Source: Hydractinia symbiolongicarpus (Eukaryota > Cnidaria > Hydrozoa > Anthoathecata > Hydractiniidae). Taken from it: a stretch of 64,000 nt of DNA. Positions 1-11,216 of this stretch are shown here, one piece after another (positions within the stretch are counted from its first letter, which is position 1; each line of letters opens with the position of its first letter). The position numbers were made by a program, and so were the translations under genes. The stretch lies in assembly GCF_029227915.1 (NCBI RefSeq), contig NC_079883.1:22444001-22508000 (forward strand), read 5' to 3'. The notes under the pieces were generated by a model. That model was not told the DNA's origin, ran no database searches, and saw only the letters and a list, made by a program, of their open reading frames with translations.

Positions 1-147
1 GGAGACGTTAGTGAGGCTGGTCACCGATGCTCTATCAAGGAATTCAAAAGTTTAGGGCACAGGGCATTTCCCGTTCACAAGAGACCGATATGCATGTTAC
101 AAGACCCTTCAGTCATAGTCACAACGGTTTTTTGTGACTATGAATGA
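1..147 (+). CDS. possible 3' end of a plus-strand gene (partial)
   Basis: Frame 1 is open from the first base for 48 codons and ends at TGA (145-147). An AATAAA polyadenylation signal follows at once (148-153). The peptide is of mixed composition and contains four cysteines; it matches no family that I recognise. No acceptor site can be tested because the start lies outside the window. A 147-base open frame can occur by chance, so this rests on the stop and poly(A)-signal arrangement only. It would be the only plus-strand gene of host type in the window. Confidence 0.25.
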   Translation, partial: GDVSEAGHRCSIKEFKSLGHRAFPVHKRPICMLQDPSVIVTTVFCDYE

Positions 148-1269
148 AATAAAGTATTAAATACTTTCATTTTGAAGCATCCCCTTTTATGTTTTATGGT
201 GTATCCACTATAATCAATGTGTTAACGAGGTCAGAAAACAGTATCTTAGGCACCGGAAGTCAGATTGTGTTAAATAGTTACAATATGTTTTCTATTAGAT
301 CAAGTCGTTCAAGAATCAAAGTCGTTCTCATAGCTTTTTTCCGATTTTCGATATGGGTATGACGCTAGCTACATCTTAGAAAAAAATATATTTTTTGGAA
401 CGAAATTGCCCTAAACAGTTTGGTTTTAATGTTGGATATGGTGTAACTAGGAGAATAAAAATATGGTGTAATGACAGATTAAATGTGTGTTTTGTAATTC
501 TGTCTAAAATGATTTCATTTTTAAAAATCTACCAGGGCTATTCAATGATTAAATCTCATAACTAAAACACGAGGAAGGAGCTTAATATGACGCTTATTGG
601 TGAAGAATATCTCTTTTGTTATAAATAAGCATGAATAATATAACATATTGTATTAACCTGCACATCGATTTATCTAGGTGTACACTTCCCTTAATGTGAA
701 CACAAACTAAGCGCGCAAAAAAAGAGGATTGGTAACGCAGAAAACAGTTATTTTTGTGTAAACTTTTGGAGTTCTTTAAAAAAAGAAAGAACGCTTGTAG
801 CCTTTGTATTTAGTATTTTGGATAGACAATTGGATAAATGGTATAGAAGTTAATATTTCTATAGTATTAGATAGCTAAAAACCCCTTCAGAAATTGAGTA
901 AAAAGGAGGACGGAATGTTAAAATTGATAGCCGCAAGTAATTGAGAAAGTGCAGTGCAGTGCATTTTCCACATGATATACTTGACTATTTGACGGAAGGG
1001 TACAGACAGAACTCAGCGTTTGCGAATTTTTGATGTGGAGTGGATAATTGGAGTGAACCAAATGGAAATTCAACAGTTCATGGCAAAGGCATGTCCATTT
1101 AACAAAATATTGTTTCATATTATTTTGATGTATTGTTAACTTTGAAGAAACGAAAGTTAGCTGTAAAACTTGAAAAATACAACTAACTGCAGGTAGAATG
1201 CCTCTGATTATTGGTGAAATAACATCGTTGCCACCTCCAAGACTTTTCTAAAATTTTATTAGTGCCAAA
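148..1269. other. AT-rich stretch, no gene seen
   Basis: I see no supported exon, RNA gene or mobile element. The only longer open frame, at 918-1118 on the minus strand, has no domain and no sign of coding use. Confidence 0.5.
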
Positions 1270-1506
1270 ATTTGTTGTTGCTAGATCTTATTGTTAGACG
1301 TTATTGTTAGATGTTATTGTTAGATGCTGTTGTTAGATGTTGTTGTTATTTGTTGTTGTTAGATGTTGTTGTTAGATGTTGTTGTTAGATGTTGTTGTTA
1401 GATGTTACTGTTATAAGTTGTTGTTAGATGTTGTTGTTAAATGTTATTGTTAGATGTTATTGTTAAATGTTATTGTTAGATGTTATTGTTAGATGTTGTT
1501 GTTAGA

Positions 1507-1538
<32 letters not shown>

Positions 1539-1660
1539 TTAGATGTTGTTGTTAGATGTTACTGTTATAAGTTATTGTTAGATGCTGTTGTTAGATGTTG
1601 TTGTTAGATGTTATTGTTAAATGTTATTGTTAGATGTTATTGTTAGATGTTGTTGTTAGA

Positions 1661-1692
<32 letters not shown>

Positions 1693-1814
1693 TTAGATGT
1701 TGTTGTTAGATGTTACTGTTATAAGTTATTGTTAGATGCTGTTGTTAAATGTTATTGTTAGATGTTATTGTTAAATGTTATTGTTAGATGTTATTGTTAG
1801 ATGTTGTTGTTAGA

Positions 1815-1846
<32 letters not shown>

Positions 1847-1968
1847 TTAGATGTTGTTGTTAGATGTTACTGTTATAAGTTGTTGTTAGATGTTGTTGTT
1901 AAATGTTATTGTTAGATGTTATTGTTAAATGTTATTGTTAGATGTTATTGTTAGATGTTGTTGTTAGA

Positions 1969-2014
<46 letters not shown>

Positions 2015-2281
2015 AGATGTTGTTGTTAGATGTTACTGTTATAAGTTATTGTTAGATGTTGTTGTTAGATGTTGTTGTTAGATGTTGTTGTTAGATGTTG
2101 TTGTTAGTTGTTATTGTTAGATGTTGTTGTTAGATGTTGTTGTTAGATGTTATTGCTAGATGTTATTGTTAGATGTTATTGTTAGATGCTGTTGTTAGAT
2201 GTTGTTGTTAAATGTTATTGTTAGATGTTATTGTTAGATGTTGTTGTTAGATGTTGTTGTTGATGTTGTTGTTGTTGTTGT
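1270..2281. repeat. higher-order microsatellite of 12-bp units
   Basis: About 1 kb is built from variants of a 12-bp unit of the type GTTGTTGTTAGAT/GTTATTGTTAGAT, mixed with pure GTT runs. A landmark variant (GTTACTGTTATAAGTT) recurs near 1405, 1558, 1712, 1866 and 2032. The spacing is therefore about 154, 154, 154 and 166 bp; the last interval is one 12-bp unit longer. This is a higher-order repeat: blocks of about thirteen units were duplicated as a whole. No open reading frame runs through it. Confidence 0.9.
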
Positions 2282-2983
2282 AGAACGGCTGTGATATTTT
2301 GGAAAAGTCATCAGTCCATGCAAAATTTCACCGAAATTCGAACGTTGAAACAAACGATGAAATTGCACAAAGTCAGACAGCCAGTATTAGTATAGAGAGG
2401 AATTGAGAAAGACACCTTTCCCGAATTTGTTTTCTTTGAACAGAATGAATGTTATTTTTTTAAATTCCTAACTTGAAACTTGATATAATGTGAGACCTTT
2501 AGATTCATACAGCAAACAAACCACCTGTTAAAACAGTTTTCTAATTTTATACTAATTGACCTCACAGAAGGTTATTAGTGGAAAATTAGAAAGATTTTAA
2601 CCGTAACATTAATACCACCAAAACAGCATTTTCACATGTCGGATTAAGTTGAAGATTTATACACACACCAATTCAATGATGCCAAATATGATCTTAAAGT
2701 CAAAACAACATTATTCGGGAAACGTGTATTGTGGAACATTAATACACTACATAACAAAAACAACTCCTATTTAGAAATGTTAATCACGTACTAACTATAT
2801 TAAAAACCTGAACTTATTATGCTCAATAAAAGGTTAAAATAAAGGTTAAAAGACTAAGGACATATCAAAAGGTATTTTAACAATTTCTAGAGAACTTAAC
2901 ACCAATACTGTTAAATAAAGGCTTTATCTCACATAAAAACCCTGGGTGCTTCAAAACTTTAAGCAAGCTCTTTAGTGATAATT
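2282..2983. other. 3' flank of the membrane-protein gene
   Basis: AT-rich DNA between the microsatellite and the stop codon at 2984. It probably contains the 3' UTR of the gene at 2984-3805. No other feature is seen. Confidence 0.4.
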
Positions 2984-3805
2984 CTATTCATTCTTACTTT
3001 TAACACATTCACGTATACAATACAAAATTATTAATGTGATAATGGCACTCCATATCCACTGTCCAACATGTCCAACATATGCCAAAATCAACATTATTGT
3101 TTTCGTGTCACCAGTCATTTCTATGTCTCCAAAATCTTCAATCTCGATTTTATTAAACCAGTGAAAACCTGCCAATATAGCTGAAATTGGTGTGTAGATC
3201 ATGCAACCAAGAACAAAGCATAAAGGAGACAGAAATATTCCAATACAGAATCCTTCCCATGATTTGTATGTTATAGCCCAAATATCAATGATTGACTGGA
3301 GAGGAAGGTTAAAAACAAAAATAACGTGTAATAACATATCTAATTTTTGATCATGCCAATCTATGATTCCTCTGTATTTCAGTAGGTATGATTCGGATAT
3401 CAAAAGTGGTAACTCCACAAATAAAGCAATTGGTATCCAAAGAAATGGTATTGTCTCCTTGCCTTTAAAAATGCGTTTAGTCTGTATAATAAAGAAAGTT
3501 ATGGAAACGATTATTTCGATTCCGTAAAATCCTGAAAAGGCGTAGAAGGAAGATTGAAAACCATCCACATTGACTGTTGCATTGAACGTTTTGTTGTCGC
3601 GATGGAGAATTAAGGTGGAATTTTCTTGGTACGTTTTTAGATCTTGGTGATTGTTATAAACAGTTAATGATTCACAAAGCATTTCCAAAATAATTACCAG
3701 TATTTTTAAAACCAGTGAAAAATATTTGCAGCATGCGAAGTTTTCTGCCCCTTCAACTGCTGATGCACTAACACCAAACACATCAGCAAAATCTGCAATA
3801 CCCAT
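2984..3805 (-). CDS. six-span membrane protein, copy A (unknown family)
   Basis: Intact single-exon frame of 273 residues. Hydrophobic segments lie at about residues 27-48, 86-108, 118-140, 153-176, 186-212 and 238-265, so six membrane spans are likely. Three N-glycosylation sequons (NST, NKT, NAT) fall between spans 1 and 2, which suggests that this loop faces outside. The short charged tail (ending KSKNE) would then be on the same side as the N-terminus. There is no signal peptide of the usual kind; the first 25 residues (MGIADFADVFGVSASAVEGA...) are mildly amphipathic. The protein is very similar over its full length to the one at 8308-9132 and to the pseudogene at 11217-11940, and the third span is identical in all three copies. 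I do not recognise the family and assign no function. The conserved frame and N-terminus across copies support a real gene. Confidence 0.8.
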   Translation of the reverse strand: MGIADFADVFGVSASAVEGAENFACCKYFSLVLKILVIILEMLCESLTVYNNHQDLKTYQENSTLILHRDNKTFNATVNVDGFQSSFYAFSGFYGIEIIVSITFFIIQTKRIFKGKETIPFLWIPIALFVELPLLISESYLLKYRGIIDWHDQKLDMLLHVIFVFNLPLQSIIDIWAITYKSWEGFCIGIFLSPLCFVLGCMIYTPISAILAGFHWFNKIEIEDFGDIEMTGDTKTIMLILAYVGHVGQWIWSAIITLIILYCIRECVKSKNE

Positions 3806-6000
3806 GATTCCAATGAAACTTTAGTGTCAATACCAGTATATAACCAATGTTATGGTTGTTGTTTTAGTATATGGAGTACAAATTACTTTCTATAACAGAA
3901 AAATTTTAATTATACAATATGATACACAAAGGTATTGATTGATTCTTAATAAATAAATTACATGAGAGCATAAAGGTATTGTAACCAGCGGGTTTAGAAA
4001 GGTTTCGCCTCTGATATTATTACGTTTCGGTGGTGTATTTAAATTTAGAAAGAAAACTAACATGTAAATAAAGTTAAATGTCTTCGTATATTTGTTTCAT
4101 GAAGGGCTGTACCAGCCAAGGGAGGAGGGAAAATGTTGGTCAATCATGGTTGATATGGGGAAGTTTTTGTTTACTTTCTTTATTTGCAGTTAATTGTTCC
4201 ACATAAATGATCTTGGATTGATTTCAGGGCTCTCCGTCATGGTTGATATCTCACTTTCTTATTCAAGATTTATTGCTTCCGTAATAGATTTAATGATTTA
4301 CCACAAGGCATTTTTATGCCCAATTGTTCTGATGAATAATATCGTTATGGAGAACGTCTTTAAAATAATTATCTTTTTGCTGTTTTCCCAACCTTATAGA
4401 GTAGTGACTCTAAATTTGATGTTAAGCTTCCTTCTTTCATTAAATATCTCTGTAGATCTGTGGTTTGCCGAAGTGTGCTTAGTTTAGTGCTTAGATAACC
4501 AAATAACACTATGAAACTTGGTAGCGACTTTCCTTTAATTTATCCAATCGCAATATCATCATTATCTTTCTTTTATAGCAATAAATAAATAAATAAATCC
4601 AAACATGAGACACATCGTAAAAATGTGTGTCTGCTTTACCTGAGTGCAATTGGAGATGTGTTGTTTCATTGTCACTTTTAGTCAGATTGATGAAATGATT
4701 CAAACATTGAAACAACCTCGTCCCGAGAGCTCTTTATCTTTCACAAGCACTGTGCTTACTCTTCGTCAAATATACAAAACGAGACAATTTTTAAGTGAAA
4801 TTCGAGTGTAACTCTTTTATTATATAAGACATTTCGTTTTAAGAAGACTAATCACTTTCTGCAACAATACAATGAATATCTCCTTCTGATCAATATCGTA
4901 ATTTTCTCATATTTATCCAACAAATGCCCTGAATATCCCGTAATGCTCTGATAAAAACTCTGAATACTCATTTAATTTTTTTATATTAACTAACACAATT
5001 TGATGATTTCAGTAGAGGGAAATATAAGAAGGAAGAGAGCACATTCGTTCTAAACAAATGGATATTTTGATCTGAGAAAGTGACTAATTATATGCATTGG
5101 AGACTAAAAACTTCTCCCACTATTAATTTTACCCGCTTAACCTAAATCCTGTTTCCCCCGATAAAAGTGGTAATTATTTCTTCCCGCAACTTTTTGTCCT
5201 ACTATGTACTGTTTTACAATTTCATTATCTATAATTGCACTTCTTTATATCTTAGACTGAAGAATTTATTTTCGAACTCGTATTCAAGAAGCTTGTCCTC
5301 CAAAGGTATTTCTCTTCAGCTGAAACATTTTTCATCGTAAAAATTCTAGCATTCACCTCCTTAACGAACATCAAAAACCCTGTACGTTATTACCTCGTTC
5401 AACTTTCAGTTAAATTTCCATATGTGATACATCACATAACTTCAAAACCAAATTCCAACGACAGGAACCGTTCTTCAGATGATTAGAGACATATATCTAC
5501 TTCACAGAATTTTAACTCCTAATTATAACCAAGGTTGTTATATAACAGCCCACTCAGTTTTATCACCGTTGTTGTTGTTGTTTTGTATACCTTGAACTAC
5601 ATTTTTACACAATTATATCTAATGGGTACTTCTACCTAATCGGTTCTCTCAACCCTGGAGCAGCTACCCAGCTTATACTAAATTTCATGACGCTATTTTT
5701 TATACTAATTCGTGCCTGTTTATCTTTAGCTAATACTAAAAGAATATTCAGCGTTCATATATTTATTACAGGTTTATCATTTCTTGAATATTGTAGTTTA
5801 GTAGGCGACGTTTCAGGAGATCCTCCTTTCATCATTAGGTAAAATAAAATGATGATGAACATCTGTTTGTATAATTGCAGAAGATTAAAATTTAAAAGAA
5901 TTGAATAATTAGTTAACTAACCAATCAGGAAGTTAACCAATCAAGAAATTAATTGCGGTACAGGCGTGGGTGAAAATGACTACTTCTTTCGCAGAACTTG
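3806..6000. other. intergenic, no gene seen
   Basis: AT-rich DNA with a short AATA run near 4583 and a GTT run near 5570. Open frames at 4194-4487 (plus) and 4509-4715 (minus) have no recognisable domain and no splice or composition support. Confidence 0.45.
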
Positions 6001-6312
6001 TTAACAAGACTGGGGAAGTTGATATGAGATTCTGTTTATGTGTTTGTCACGTTCTACACTGTTGATTGTTTCCTTTTTTCTCCTAGCCGTTGTTCGAAAT
6101 TCTTTCTGGGTTATTTTCTTTTCATCCGAGTTGAACTGATGACTTCTGCTCAAACTGTGGCCCGCAATTTCCGTTTTCTTCGCATCTCCCTTGCTCACAG
6201 CGAGCATATGTTCTTGAACTCGCTGCTTAAATTTTGTCTGTGTATACAACGTCACAATCACAGCGTTTTTATTCATTATCGTTGTGAGAGATTGTAGGTT
6301 GTAAAAGAACAA
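6001..6312 (-). pseudogene. relic of a retroelement GIY-YIG nuclease domain
   Basis: A 103-codon frame contains FKQRVQEHMLAVSKGDAKK, followed by an AGHSL...SH segment and a basic tail. This order (R..EH..AV..GD.K.S..A.H....H) is typical of the GIY-YIG endonuclease domain carried by Penelope-like and some other retroelements in invertebrates. The upstream GIY and YIG strands are missing or too decayed to see, and no reverse transcriptase is present nearby. I read it as a decayed fragment. The assignment is from motif memory only. Confidence 0.4.
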
Positions 6313-6513
6313 CTATCTCTAATGGGTCATACTATTTCTACAACAGCCTGGTTCACAAAATAACTCAGACAACGAGTATATTATATAGGATATACCGCAA
6401 TGTGCAGATCTATCATAGTTCTAGCAAAGATACAGATGAAGTACTGCTTATCGCGCAGTACAAGGTACACACATTTTCATACATTGTGTACGAGGATTCA
6501 GTGCGATAACTAG

Positions 6514-6786
6514 TTGTATCTTAAGACTTTAAAAGGAAACAATTTCTTAAAAAACCATGTCATTGTTGTCCGGTATCTTACAAACCACTTTAAACTAAAC
6601 GTTCAATCTCACCCTACAGATGAGATTTTAAATAACAAATGCAACTTAGTCGCCACTGTTAACCACTTAGGTACATTAAAAGCCGGCCATTACTGGGCTT
6701 TTAGTAAAGGTCAACAAAACACTTGTCTACCTCTTACAAATAATTCTACATGCTATATTTTATTCTTAACTTGCCACAAAAAATAA
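6514..6786 (+). pseudogene. fragment of a ubiquitin-specific protease (USP) domain
   Basis: The frame holds CNLVATVNHLGTLKAGHYWAF. The order N-L-x-A-x-x-N-H-x-G-x-L-x-x-G-H-Y is the histidine box of peptidase family C19, in which GHY carries the catalytic His. The 25 residues before it (PTDEILNNK) resemble the strand that precedes this box. The frame ends with CYILFLTCHKK, like the usual C-terminal Y-x-L-F-Y segment, but the tryptophan/aspartate part between is reduced. The cysteine box is absent. It is probably a truncated or transposon-borne copy and not an active enzyme. It lies 200 bp from the GIY-YIG relic and on the opposite strand. Confidence 0.5.
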
Positions 6787-8307
6787 TGTGGGAGGGACTC
6801 CATTTCCATAATTAACCAGCTTACTCCATAGTCAGTCCAGCGTGATATGGGAGTTCACCAACTCCTTTTTTTTGAGATCTCGTAAGCTATGGTCTGTGTA
6901 AGGCTAAGTGTTGGGTGCCCTTAACACGTGCACGGCTACTGTCAGGGTCACAAGTATTGGTGCAAAGATCGTTGCCGTATTCATTCTACCTTTAATCTGT
7001 AAGTGTAAAGTCTATCCGTTTAAGGATATTTAGGTTATGATAACTTTTATTCATTTTACGTGCAACTATTTCATTCAGTTTCAATTGCCTAACTGTTTCG
7101 TTTTTATCGTTGCGTTGTTTATTATTGTTTTTACGAGTCCTGTTTAATAGTCAATGTACTTTTTAGAGACAATCATTGTAGAAAGGGAGGTTCTATCATA
7201 CAGGATCTGCAAAATTTGAATCTTTATACTTAATAACCATCTGTGTCAGACAAGTTTTATCATAACACAACAAACCAACTGTTTAGTCAATTCATCATCA
7301 ATTAAGTAAACCATCCTGCACAGAAATATTGAGGCTATGGCGCTTTTTCAGCCATTTTACAAAGTTGAGAAACATCATCAACTCGCGTGCTGCTTTTTCA
7401 AACGTTTAAAAGGCGGTAGTAACTCTTTCACCCATCTCTGCTTTACAGTATAATCTACGTCGGGCCCCACAAAGACGCCGAAACAGTGCTGACGTCAGCA
7501 ACAATTAGCACATTCTGAGAATTGGAATCTTACCAAATAATCTAAGTCTAAGTCCGCTGTAAACAGTGACAAGTAAACTTTAACAAATTTAAATTGCGGT
7601 GGCCTAGTATAAAAATCGCACAAATAACTAGTTGCGGGGAAGACCTCTGCTAGCTTGACTAGATTATCTGTCCACATCGCCGCCCCAATCTAGTGAATAA
7701 TAAAAATAAATTTAATATAAGATTAATTGGCGCAATTGGTGTTTATAAGAGTTTCCAAAGAAAAATAGTTAGATCTGTAAGCCACAAATCTTCCCGTATG
7801 AAATGGCTTTTGTCATATCAACGAGCATTTGCCATGGCTTGTATAATTAATAAATGTTTCTTTAAGACTAAAAATAAAAGTAAATACATCCTGTGCAAAG
7901 GTAAATATAGTGAAAAAATATATTAAAAGAAATATTTGTTAACTGACAGTAAAATACTACTTTAAATCTAATTAAAGTAAAATACAACACTTTACAAAAA
8001 ACACAATTTTGATCAAAAGACGTTACACACAAACTCACAAAAGAAATGACAGATAAAAAAGAATTCGAGATGTGGAGGTTGTCTTGGGCGGCTACTCAGC
8101 GCCTTGATCCTGTCATTTTTCACACATAAAAATACTCTTACAATTTATACTCTAAACTAGCTACGGAATATTCGTTGCAAAAAAAGTAACAAAATGCAAG
8201 TTGATTCAAATCTATCGAAGCTAATGGTGATTGATACAAAAACCATCTACCATTGAAGTAATAGGCAATGTTCTTGATCACAAAGTCTTCCTAAAAGGCG
8301 GTGTATT
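6787..8307. other. intergenic with a dispersed repeat
   Basis: No gene seen. Positions of about 7489-7605 share blocks with about 42572-42645 in a NEPRO intron (for example GCAACAATTAGCACAT in both), so a dispersed repeat of unknown type is present. Confidence 0.4.
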
Positions 8308-9132
8308 TTAGTCATCATCCTTCTTACCCATGGTTTTACAAATACAATACAACACTATTATAGAAATAATCGCACTCCAAATCCATTGTCCAATATGTCC
8401 AATATTTGCCAAGATTAGCATGATTGTTTTTGTGTCACCGGTGATTTTTACCTCTCCAAAATCTTCAATCTTGATTCTTTCAAACGCGTGAAAGCCTGCC
8501 AATATGGCTGAGATTGGTGTGTAGATCATGCAACCAAGAATAAAACACAAAGGAGACAAAAATATTCCAATGGCGAATCCTTTCCATGACTTATCAGTTA
8601 CACCCCATATATCGATGATGGTTTGAACCGGTAGATTGAAGATAAATACAAGATGCAGCACCATGTCTAATTTCTGATCATGCCAATCAATGATACCTCT
8701 GTATTTCAGTAGGTATGATTCTGATATCAAAAGTGGTAGTTCCACAAATAAAGCAATTGGTATCCAAAGAAATGGTATTGACCCTTCGTCATTAAAAATT
8801 CTTCTACCTTGGTGGTAAAACAGCGTAATGGAGACAATTATCTCTACTGCGTAAAGAGCTGAGAAGGCATAGAAGGCCGATTGAAATCCGTTTACATTTA
8901 CTGTTGCGTTGTAAATTGTTATGTCGCCTTTGACAGAAATGAGCGGGTCTTGTTTGTACGTTTTAAGATCTTGATGGTTGTTGTAAACTGTTAAGGTTTC
9001 GCAGATAAACTCTAACATAACAACAACGGCTTTTATAACCAGCGAAAGATATTTGCAGGCTGCAAAGTTCTCTGCACCTCCAACAGCTGCTGCGCTAAGA
9101 CCAAATACGTCGGCTAGATCTGAAAAACCCAT
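8308..9132 (-). CDS. six-span membrane protein, copy B (unknown family)
   Basis: Intact single-exon frame of 274 residues, aligned end to end with copy A at 2984-3805. The six hydrophobic segments are in the same places. The segment from IPFLWIPIALF to the fourth span is almost unchanged between the copies, while the TM1-TM2 loop and the tail (ending KKDDD) vary. Only one sequon (NAT) remains in that loop, which again points to an external loop. Upstream on the coding strand a TATAAAA sequence lies at 9274-9280, about 145 bases before the ATG; this is a candidate promoter element only. Both copies lack introns, unlike the housekeeping genes in the window, so the family may have spread by tandem duplication of an intronless ancestor or by an old retrocopy. 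Function unknown. Confidence 0.8.
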   Translation of the reverse strand: MGFSDLADVFGLSAAAVGGAENFAACKYLSLVIKAVVVMLEFICETLTVYNNHQDLKTYKQDPLISVKGDITIYNATVNVNGFQSAFYAFSALYAVEIIVSITLFYHQGRRIFNDEGSIPFLWIPIALFVELPLLISESYLLKYRGIIDWHDQKLDMVLHLVFIFNLPVQTIIDIWGVTDKSWKGFAIGIFLSPLCFILGCMIYTPISAILAGFHAFERIKIEDFGEVKITGDTKTIMLILANIGHIGQWIWSAIISIIVLYCICKTMGKKDDD

Positions 9133-10289
9133 GTCATTAATGACGCTACAACATTAGTATATGCACTCCTAATTTAATCGTTTCACGCCGGTGTCTGGCA
9201 AAGAAAGAGGATTTTCTCTGTAAACTTTCTCTTTTCATAAGCGAGGTGTCATGCCAGGAAAACAAGCGTATCATTTTATATTGGCTGTGCAAGTAAACAT
9301 CGGACAAGTGACATTAAGTGTCTTGGAACTTAACTTCTTTTGAATACATAAACGAAGTGAGTGAAGCATTATAAAAACATCTTTGTATTTTTCATCACTT
9401 TTTTTTTCCAAGCGACAATGTGACTTTGGTGCAAAAAGATGCTTCTAGTCTGTGATCTAGAAGAATTTTATCCCTAAGTTTTTATATTGCAAAATTGAAA
9501 AAAGATGTAGAAACCAGGTCACAGAAGCCTGATCAAGAGGTTTCGTTTTTAAAAGTTTCTTAATGACCAGCTATTAAGCACTTAGGAATTTTTCACACTA
9601 AAACGTCACGATTTTCTTTCAGAGGACGTAGAGAGTTTTGGTAATGGAAATATCGTTAAAGAGCTAGGTTTATATAGACCCCGTTATTTAATTATTTTTT
9701 AACAGCGTTGTAGCTGAGATTGTGAATAAGATATCCCAAGAATCCCAAGAAAAATGGAAAGAAAAAGCTATGATAATAAAAAAATCTAAGCAGTAGCTAG
9801 CTATCAGTTCTAGAACAAAGCTGTTAATACACAAGCCATGCTGTTTTTTGACTCCGTAATGATAATTATAATTTAAGCAAATTTTTATTTCATATAGCGA
9901 GCGACAAAATTTCTGTATTAAAAATAACATTAACTCGAACGATTTGGAAAATTCATATAACATAAAGAAGCTGTCAGATAATCTCATGGTATCTATCCTA
10001 TTTTTTCACTTATTACTAAAACTTTGCGATCAATAATTAGAGTTAGAAGACCTGAATGAGCACGTGTGCGTCGATATAAAAAAAAGCAAAAACAAGCGGT
10101 CATAAAAGGGATAAAAATGTTTGTTAGAGGTCAAGCTTACTCAAATAACAAGAAAACATGCTGCTATCCACGTGTTTTCTTTATGCAGTTGGTTTTGATG
10201 CCGTGTAAAAAAGTCACAAAACGTTTCATTGATTGACAAACCAACTTGAGCCTCGTCAGATTGTTGGGTTAGTTGCTTCATTGATTCAT
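9133..10289. other. 5' flank of copy B and intergenic DNA
   Basis: Contains the likely promoter region of the gene at 8308-9132. The minus-strand frame at 9688-9987 has no recognisable domain. Nothing else seen. Confidence 0.4.
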
Positions 10290-10700
10290 TAAAATTAAAG
10301 ATTTTGTAATCCCTATGCTACGATTTGTAATCCCCTTTGCCTTGGTTTTAAACCCATAGTCTTTATTCGTAATCCGTGTCCCGACTTTCAATCCTTTTTG
10401 CCATTTATTTAATCCCTCTTTTTATTTTTTACATTTTTTTACCTGTTTAAATTAAAAAATGTTTGAACTGGACATAAAAAAATATCTCTGCTGTACTTCA
10501 TTAATGTTTATAGAATCTCTTTAAGCATTGCAAAGATTTGAGTAATAAAAAAAATCGACGGCAGGAAATAAAGGAATACAAATTAAGGCTGGGATTACAA
10601 ATCAGAGTCATACGGATTACATGTCAGGGCAGGGATTACAAATTGGGGGGAAATATATTTCAAATCGAGACAAGGATTAACAAACAGGCAGGGGTTAGGT
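10290..10700. mobile_element. small element with inverted GGGATTACAAAT motifs
   Basis: The left side (about 10297-10400) holds several copies of TTTGTAATCCC and variants. The right side (about 10585-10690) holds the complement, GGGATTACAAAT and variants such as GGATTACATGTC. The two sides are therefore inverted arrays of a short motif around an AT-rich core with no coding. This is the layout of subterminal repeats in a non-autonomous DNA transposon. Exact ends and a target duplication could not be fixed. Confidence 0.5.
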
Positions 10701-11216
10701 AAGTAATTGTTTCGTGTCTTTCGGGCGGAAACACAGATTAATGAGCACTGGTCCGGCTTGATCTGATGCGGATGTTTTAAAAAAATCGACGTTTGCTATA
10801 GAAAATAAACATTATAAATCGTTACAGGTACGAAACTTTAACAGATCAATAAATACAAGCTTTTGTTTCTGTTGTTATTTTCATTATAATTGAACCAATG
10901 TCAAATTAACGTAAATGAAACATAAAAAAAAGATCCGTAAAGTTGTTAAAAAACGAATACTGAGAAATACGGCAAGAATTGTTGAACTGGACGCGTAAAC
11001 TGTGGCCTTTATACATCTTACAAATTTACTTGCAAAAGAACTTATATACTGTTGGCTGTCGCTACGTGTAACGGGCCTTTAAAAAAAGTCAAAATTACTC
11101 GAAAAAGAAAAAAGTTTTCCTTCAAATCAAATCATTATTTCCTATCACAAAGCACTTAAATACACTGTTTTTGTTAAAATATTTTTCAAGTTTGTCCATG
11201 GTACTCTAATGCCACC
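10701..11216. other. intergenic, no gene seen
   Basis: AT-rich DNA that leads into the 3' end of the pseudogene at 11217. No feature supported. Confidence 0.4.
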
